Below are positions 61,879 to 64,000 of a stretch of DNA of 64,000 bases, piece after piece (positions within the stretch are counted from its first letter, which is position 1; the number at the start of each line of letters is the position of its first letter). Source of the DNA: Candidatus Hinthialibacter antarcticus (GTDB lineage: Bacteria > Hinthialibacterota > Hinthialibacteria > Hinthialibacterales > Hinthialibacteraceae). A model generated the notes under the pieces. It did no database searches. It was not told where the DNA came from and saw nothing but the letters and a program-made list of their open reading frames with translations. Location of the stretch: NCBI GenBank assembly GCA_030765645.1, contig JAVCCE010000015.1, positions 1 to 64,000 on the forward strand. The letters are read 5' to 3'. Position numbers and translations under genes: made by a program.

Positions 61879-62664
61879 ATGCATCCTGAGAGAATCCGGG
61901 AAGTGCTAGAACAAGTCAGCCAGGGTAAGGCCTCCGTCGATGAGGCCTTGCTGCATTTGCGCGACTTGCCTTATGAAGACCTGGGGTTCGCGAATATCGA
62001 CCATCACCGCGCCCTGCGGCAGGGCCAGCCGGAAGTCGTCTTTGGTCAGAACAAAACCACCCAGGAAATTCTCGACATCGTCGGCGCCATTCGCGAAAAA
62101 CAAATGCCGGTGCTCACCACCCGCGCCTCAGAAGACGCCCTGGCCCAATTACAACAGGCGTACCCGGATGGAACCCTCCATCAACGCGCGCGGGCGTTCA
62201 CCGTCGGCGATGGTGAAATGGGCGAAACGGTCGGCAACGTGCTGGTGATCTGCGCGGGCACCTCTGACCTGCCGGTCGCCGAAGAAGCCGCGCTCACCGC
62301 CCGCTTTACCGGCTCCAACGTAAAGCGACTTTCCGACGTAGGCGTCGCGGGCATCCACCGCCTGCTGGGGCGCATTGACATATTGCGCGAAGCCGATGTG
62401 ATCGTCGTCGCGGCGGGCATGGAAGGCGCTCTCGCCAGCGTGGTAGGCGGGCTGGTCGACTGTCCGGTGATCGGCGTCCCCACCAGCGTGGGTTACGGCG
62501 CTAGTTTTGGCGGCGTTTCAGCGCTGTTGACCATGCTGAATAGTTGCAGCGCGGGCGTCACCGTCGTGAACATTGATAATGGGTTCGGCGCGGGCTTCGC
62601 CGCCAGCGTCATCAACAAAAAAATTCACCACGCAGCCAAACACGCGAAGGAACCAGTCGCATGA
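61879..62664 (+). CDS. larB: Nickel-pincer cofactor biosynthesis protein LarB
   Basis: The 261-aa protein is a PurE-fold carboxylase/hydrolase of the LarB family. Known members carboxylate the pyridine ring of nicotinic acid adenine dinucleotide as the first step to the nickel-pincer cofactor of lactate racemase-like enzymes. Family phrases include DHHRALRQGQPEVVFGQNKT, VICAGTSDLPVAEEA, RLSDVGVAGIHRLLGR, VVAAGMEGALASVVGGL and PTSVGYGASFGGVSALLTML. LarC and LarE are not in the window. The stop overlaps the next gene as ATGA. Confidence 0.95.
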   Translation: MHPERIREVLEQVSQGKASVDEALLHLRDLPYEDLGFANIDHHRALRQGQPEVVFGQNKTTQEILDIVGAIREKQMPVLTTRASEDALAQLQQAYPDGTLHQRARAFTVGDGEMGETVGNVLVICAGTSDLPVAEEAALTARFTGSNVKRLSDVGVAGIHRLLGRIDILREADVIVVAAGMEGALASVVGGLVDCPVIGVPTSVGYGASFGGVSALLTMLNSCSAGVTVVNIDNGFGAGFAASVINKKIHHAAKHAKEPVA

Positions 62665-64000
62665 GATATTTCATGTTACGAAACATCGCGCCATATTTTG
62701 CTTGGATCGCCTTGCCCTGCCTCTTCTGCGCCGCCGTCGTAGCGGATGTGGTATTTTTAAAAGACGGCGCCCGGCTCCGCTGCGAAATTGTTTCGCCGGA
62801 CGAAGCCAAAGACACGTCCAATGAATTTATCCAAATTCGCCTGAACCAATCGCTGGTCTGGCTCAAACGCGAAGCCGTCGAGCGAATTGAAGAAACTGAA
62901 AACGAAGCCCCGTCTGAAATCGGCGACAAAGAATTAGTCCAGCGTTTAATCGACGTTGGATATATCTTGCCGGAAGGCGACGGCTCGACTCCGCCCGCAG
63001 CGAAAGAAGACGCAAACAATAGTTCAATGCGCTTGAGCGTAAAATCCATTCGCGGTTGGGCGTATGTTTCCGACAACCGGCGCGCCGATGCGCCGCGAGA
63101 CCGCGAACCGCTGCAAGAAAAACAAGAAATTCCACTAGGACGCATGATTGTGGTTTCGGGCAACTCGCGCGTCACTCTTAACATTGAAGAGATGGGCGAA
63201 ATTGGCCTCTTGCCTGGCGCCCGTATTCGTTTTGACCAATTAACTTGGGACCCGTCCGTACAAAATTACCGCATTCATCTCCGGCTGGAGAACGGCGGCG
63301 CGTGGTTTGACGTGGGCGAGGGCAAGTCGCAATGGCGCCGGGTCATCCTCAGCATCAACACGGTCCAAACGATTATGCAATCCGGCATCCTGCTCGTGGA
63401 AGCGACGCAAATGAACGGCGGGGCGGACCTTCATTACCTGCAAGGGACGGGAGAACTCCGCTTTTGGCGAGGCAGCGACCCTTACATGGTTGCGCCGAGA
63501 CAATCGCTGCGGGTTTCGCCGGATTCCAATAAGCTGAATCTGCAAGAATTCGCCGACATCAATGAAAAACTCACGCTGATTCAAAACTGGGCGGCATGGC
63601 AACCGGAGCCGTTGGGCTTGTCGTTTGATTTTCAGCCGCCGCCCTTAAACCGCTTTCATCTTTTCGGGCCGTTGCCTGCGTTGTATCCACACAAAATCCC
63701 CATTGATCTGTCCATCGCGTTTCCACCCATCGCGCTCAGCATGGGAGAGGTGTTTACCGAATACAAAAAAGCCCTCGACCGCTACAAGTTCGACACAGGC
63801 AAGTATCCCACTCAAGAACTGGGCTTGGATGCGCTGCAAAAACCACACGACGTCCCCGGATGGAAAGGCCCGTATCTCAAGCCTGACATCCCCTTGCGCG
63901 ACATGTGGGGAAAACCCTTCGTCTATGATTATTTTAAAGACGGCGATGAGATACACGTCAGCGTCCGCAGTTTCGGCCCGAACCAGCATGACGACAACGG
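62661..64000 (+). CDS. Exported FecR-like protein with GspG-like pseudopilin C-domain, 3' end beyond the window
   Basis: The frame opens at the ATG overlapping the larB stop and stays open for 446 codons to the window end. It has an N-terminal signal helix (FAWIALPCLFCAAVVADVVF), a short N-domain (FLKDGARLRCEIVSPDEAKD), then a FecR-like beta region at about 120-285 (IPLGRMIVVSGNSRVTLNIE; LLPGARIRFDQLTWD; VQTIMQSGILLVEATQMNGG). From about residue 365 it has a GspG-type C-domain: ALDRYKFDTGKYPTQELGLD, GWKGPYLKP, PLRDMWGKPFVYDY and VRSFGPNQHDDNG. The prepilin N-terminus is absent, so it is not a normal pseudopilin. Whether it docks to the T2SS pseudopilus is unknown. Confidence 0.8.
   Translation, partial: MRYFMLRNIAPYFAWIALPCLFCAAVVADVVFLKDGARLRCEIVSPDEAKDTSNEFIQIRLNQSLVWLKREAVERIEETENEAPSEIGDKELVQRLIDVGYILPEGDGSTPPAAKEDANNSSMRLSVKSIRGWAYVSDNRRADAPRDREPLQEKQEIPLGRMIVVSGNSRVTLNIEEMGEIGLLPGARIRFDQLTWDPSVQNYRIHLRLENGGAWFDVGEGKSQWRRVILSINTVQTIMQSGILLVEATQMNGGADLHYLQGTGELRFWRGSDPYMVAPRQSLRVSPDSNKLNLQEFADINEKLTLIQNWAAWQPEPLGLSFDFQPPPLNRFHLFGPLPALYPHKIPIDLSIAFPPIALSMGEVFTEYKKALDRYKFDTGKYPTQELGLDALQKPHDVPGWKGPYLKPDIPLRDMWGKPFVYDYFKDGDEIHVSVRSFGPNQHDDN

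Noticed and set aside
1..64000. CRISPR array, tRNA, rRNA or prophage
   Set aside because: I found no regularly spaced direct repeats, cloverleaf-like tRNA ends, rRNA core sequences or phage structural genes by reading. A tRNAscan or Infernal run could still find small RNAs that I missed.

Overview
The window reads as chromosomal DNA of an uncultured Gram-negative, saprophytic bacterium. About half of the genes carry Sec or Tat signal peptides. There is a complete-looking type II secretion (T2SS) operon, an outer-membrane beta-barrel protein, sulfatase and glycoside hydrolase genes, a DUF1800/DUF1501 pair and an ASPIC/UnbV FG-GAP protein. That mixture is typical of Planctomycetota, Hydrogenedentota, Sumerlaeota and Hinthialibacterota-type lineages. 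No rRNA, tRNA or universal marker gene is present, so I do not fix the phylum. Base composition looks even, around 50-55% GC, and I see no prophage, insertion sequence or CRISPR array.

Layout. 1-4194 (minus): DUF1800, DUF1501 and a DNRLRE-type secreted protein in one run. 4820-15803: secreted enzymes and binding proteins (serine hydrolase with a DUF4185-like tail, FG-GAP/ASPIC protein, TPR protein, PhoD-like phosphoesterase, sulfatase). 16142-25896: carbohydrate-related block (860-aa triple-module secreted protein, GH97, lectin-like protein, xylose isomerase, GH16, beta-barrel). 25987-28899: PAS-rich hybrid histidine kinase. 29175-30802: purE-purK. 30859-34877: two secreted proteins, one with internal repeats and one cohesin-like. 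35397-46993: T2SS operon in the order E-F-G-H-I-J-K-L-M-C-D, with GspD as two genes. 47216-51280: very large propeller-type hybrid sensor kinase. 51450-55799: split-Soret-type cytochrome, HD protein, GNAT/DUF1778 toxin-antitoxin pair, dGTPase and flavin reductase. 55966-59719: J-like/TPR protein, GrpE and DnaK. 60197-64000: zinc-ribbon/TPR coiled-coil membrane protein, LarB, and a FecR-like protein with a GspG-like tail that runs off the window.

How it fits together. Polymer-degrading enzymes and large binding proteins are exported by Sec/Tat, and some probably cross the outer membrane through the T2SS. The kinases would sense extracellular or periplasmic cues. The most unusual points are these. 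(1) The secretin is split inside its last periplasmic N domain, each half with its own signal peptide. (2) Three unrelated secreted proteins end in a V-x-x-W-[MS]-[LIM]-Y motif that could be a sorting or recognition tag. (3) A GspG-like pseudopilin C-domain is attached to a FecR-like protein. (4) Two dispersed hairpin families show compensatory stem changes between copies.
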